Origin: Candidatus Bipolaricaulota bacterium
GTDB taxonomy: Bacteria; Bipolaricaulota; Bipolaricaulia; UBA7950; UBA9294
Assembly: GCA_030612565.1 (NCBI GenBank)
Contig: JAUWNQ010000028.1
Location: forward strand, 1-6,744
Length of the DNA stretch: 6,744 nucleotides
Direction: 5' to 3'
The number at the start of each line of letters is the position of its first letter. The first letter of the stretch is position 1. The notes beneath the pieces are model-generated. The model ran no database searches. It was not told the DNA's origin and was given only the letters and a program-made list of their open reading frames with translations. Both the position numbers and the translations under genes were made by a program. Below are positions 6,174-6,744 of this stretch, in pieces.

Positions 6174-6229
6174 GGAGGGAGCGGCAAAGACGGCCTCCAG
6201 AAGCTCCAGTGGCTGCAATGCCGCCCTCC
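6174..6229 (+). terminator. Candidate stem-loop between the converging genes
   Basis: GGAGGG (6174-6179) can pair with CCCTCC (6224-6229), and CGGCA (6182-6186) with TGCCG (6219-6223), giving 11 pairs with a 2-base bulge and a 32-base loop. It begins 9 bases after the stop of the third serpin. No T-run follows on either strand, so intrinsic termination is doubtful; it may act as a transcript end barrier. Confidence 0.3.
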
Positions 6230-6230
6230 G

Positions 6231-6272
6231 CGCGAACCTCGGCCTCCCCCTCTTCCTCTCCCCTCATTCGCG
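6231..6272 (+). other. C-rich, G-poor tract flanked by an inverted repeat
   Basis: CGCGAA (6231-6236) and TTCGCG (6267-6272) are perfect inverted copies. Between them is an unbroken 23-base pyrimidine run (6243-6265). In the plus-strand transcript this is the kind of C-rich, unstructured RNA used as a Rho loading site, which would suit the end of the serpin operon. The rest of 6165-6297 shows no gene. Confidence 0.3.
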
Positions 6273-6297
6273 ATAGGCCCCCGGAAGCTGGAAGCAA

Positions 6298-6744
6298 CTA
6301 CCGGAGAAGTAGTAACGCGAAGATCACCACGGCGGCAGCAAGGACAATGAACGAGAGAGTGCGATCTGGAGGAGCAGGGGCGTCCGGGACTGCTTCCTCG
6401 TGATAGTCGAAGTCCCATCGCCACTCGGCCGTGCGAGGGCCTTCGAGTGTCGACACGGCAAGGCGTAGCGTCAACGAGAAATCCTCGTTTAGGCGCGCTC
6501 GTTGCAGCAACCTCGAATCGCAGACCGCCGCCGGGGGCAGAACAGGGCAGCCACGAAGAATCTTCCGAGATTCCGCCGGTAGAATCATCGTCGATTCATC
6601 TGCCTCGAACAGAACCTCCGGACGCACGATGTACCACTGTTGATCGCCGGGCAGCTGAAGAGAAGACTCGTCCCAGTCAATCGTGATCGCCTCGTCGATC
6701 ACATTCCACAACTCGAACTGCAGATCGAGCAGGCGGCCCATCGG
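6298..6744 (-). CDS. Unrecognised protein with C-terminal membrane anchor (5' end outside window)
   Basis: The stop codon lies at 6298-6300, and the frame stays open to the right edge; 147 residues from the first visible Met are shown. That Met (codon at 6739-6741) may be internal, since only one upstream codon is visible. The stretch FELWNVIDEAITIDWDESS followed by LPGDQQ has the alternating pattern of an immunoglobulin-like beta-sandwich. It recalls small bacterial surface lipoproteins of unknown function that carry an ITIDW-type strand; this is a memory-based impression. Two cysteines (GCPVLPPAAVCD) could form a disulfide. A Pro/Ala linker (PDAPAPPD) leads to a membrane segment (about 128-147) that ends the protein with a single Arg. 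The likely arrangement is an extracytoplasmic domain held by a C-terminal anchor. It converges on the serpin operon and is probably transcribed independently; no functional link can be shown. Confidence 0.7.
   Translation of the reverse strand, partial: PMGRLLDLQFELWNVIDEAITIDWDESSLQLPGDQQWYIVRPEVLFEADESTMILPAESRKILRGCPVLPPAAVCDSRLLQRARLNEDFSLTLRLAVSTLEGPRTAEWRWDFDYHEEAVPDAPAPPDRTLSFIVLAAAVVIFALLLLR

Noticed and set aside
5783..6424. 213-codon minus-strand open frame
   Set aside because: It is antisense to the serpin C-domain and overlaps the end of the better supported minus-strand gene in another frame. Its composition is shadow-like.

Overview
The window looks bacterial. It has leaderless-free, AGGAGG-type ribosome binding sites, a sigma-70-like promoter, closely packed intron-free genes and moderately high G+C. 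The style of the secreted parallel beta-helix protein, together with bacterial serpins, recalls deep-branching thermophilic or anaerobic lineages such as Bipolaricaulota (Acetothermia). That taxonomic guess rests on remembered sequence style only and is tentative. No phage, IS, tRNA, rRNA or CRISPR features were seen.

Layout. (1) Positions 2-415 hold the C-terminal third of a serpin that enters from the left edge. (2) Positions 416-629 are an intergenic region with a good promoter (TTGACA / TGcTATCTT), a short direct repeat at the predicted start of transcription and a strong Shine-Dalgarno site. (3) Positions 630-4790 encode one 1386-residue secreted protein. It consists of a signal peptide, three consecutive right-handed parallel beta-helix modules (about 900 residues of 22-24-residue coils) and a complete serpin domain at the C-terminus. 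(4) After a 72-base gap, positions 4863-6164 encode a third serpin (433 residues) with its own signal peptide, probably in the same transcript. (5) Positions 6165-6297 are a convergent intergenic region with inverted repeats and a C-rich tract. (6) Positions 6298-6744, on the minus strand, hold the 3' part of an unrecognised protein that ends in a membrane segment.

How the genes fit together. The three serpins share a scaffold and an intact inhibitory hinge (E-x-G-T-E-A-x-A-A-T), but their reactive-centre loops are completely different. Predicted scissile regions are Leu/Ser in the first, Arg in the second and Cys/Ala in the third. The locus therefore reads as a small battery of secreted protease inhibitors made by duplication, with patchy near-identity between copies, and diversified in target specificity. 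One member is mounted on a long beta-helix stalk. That fusion is the most unusual item here. It suggests an inhibitor displayed on, or anchored to, a surface, polysaccharide or matrix, comparable in logic to the dockerin-bearing serpins of cellulosomes.
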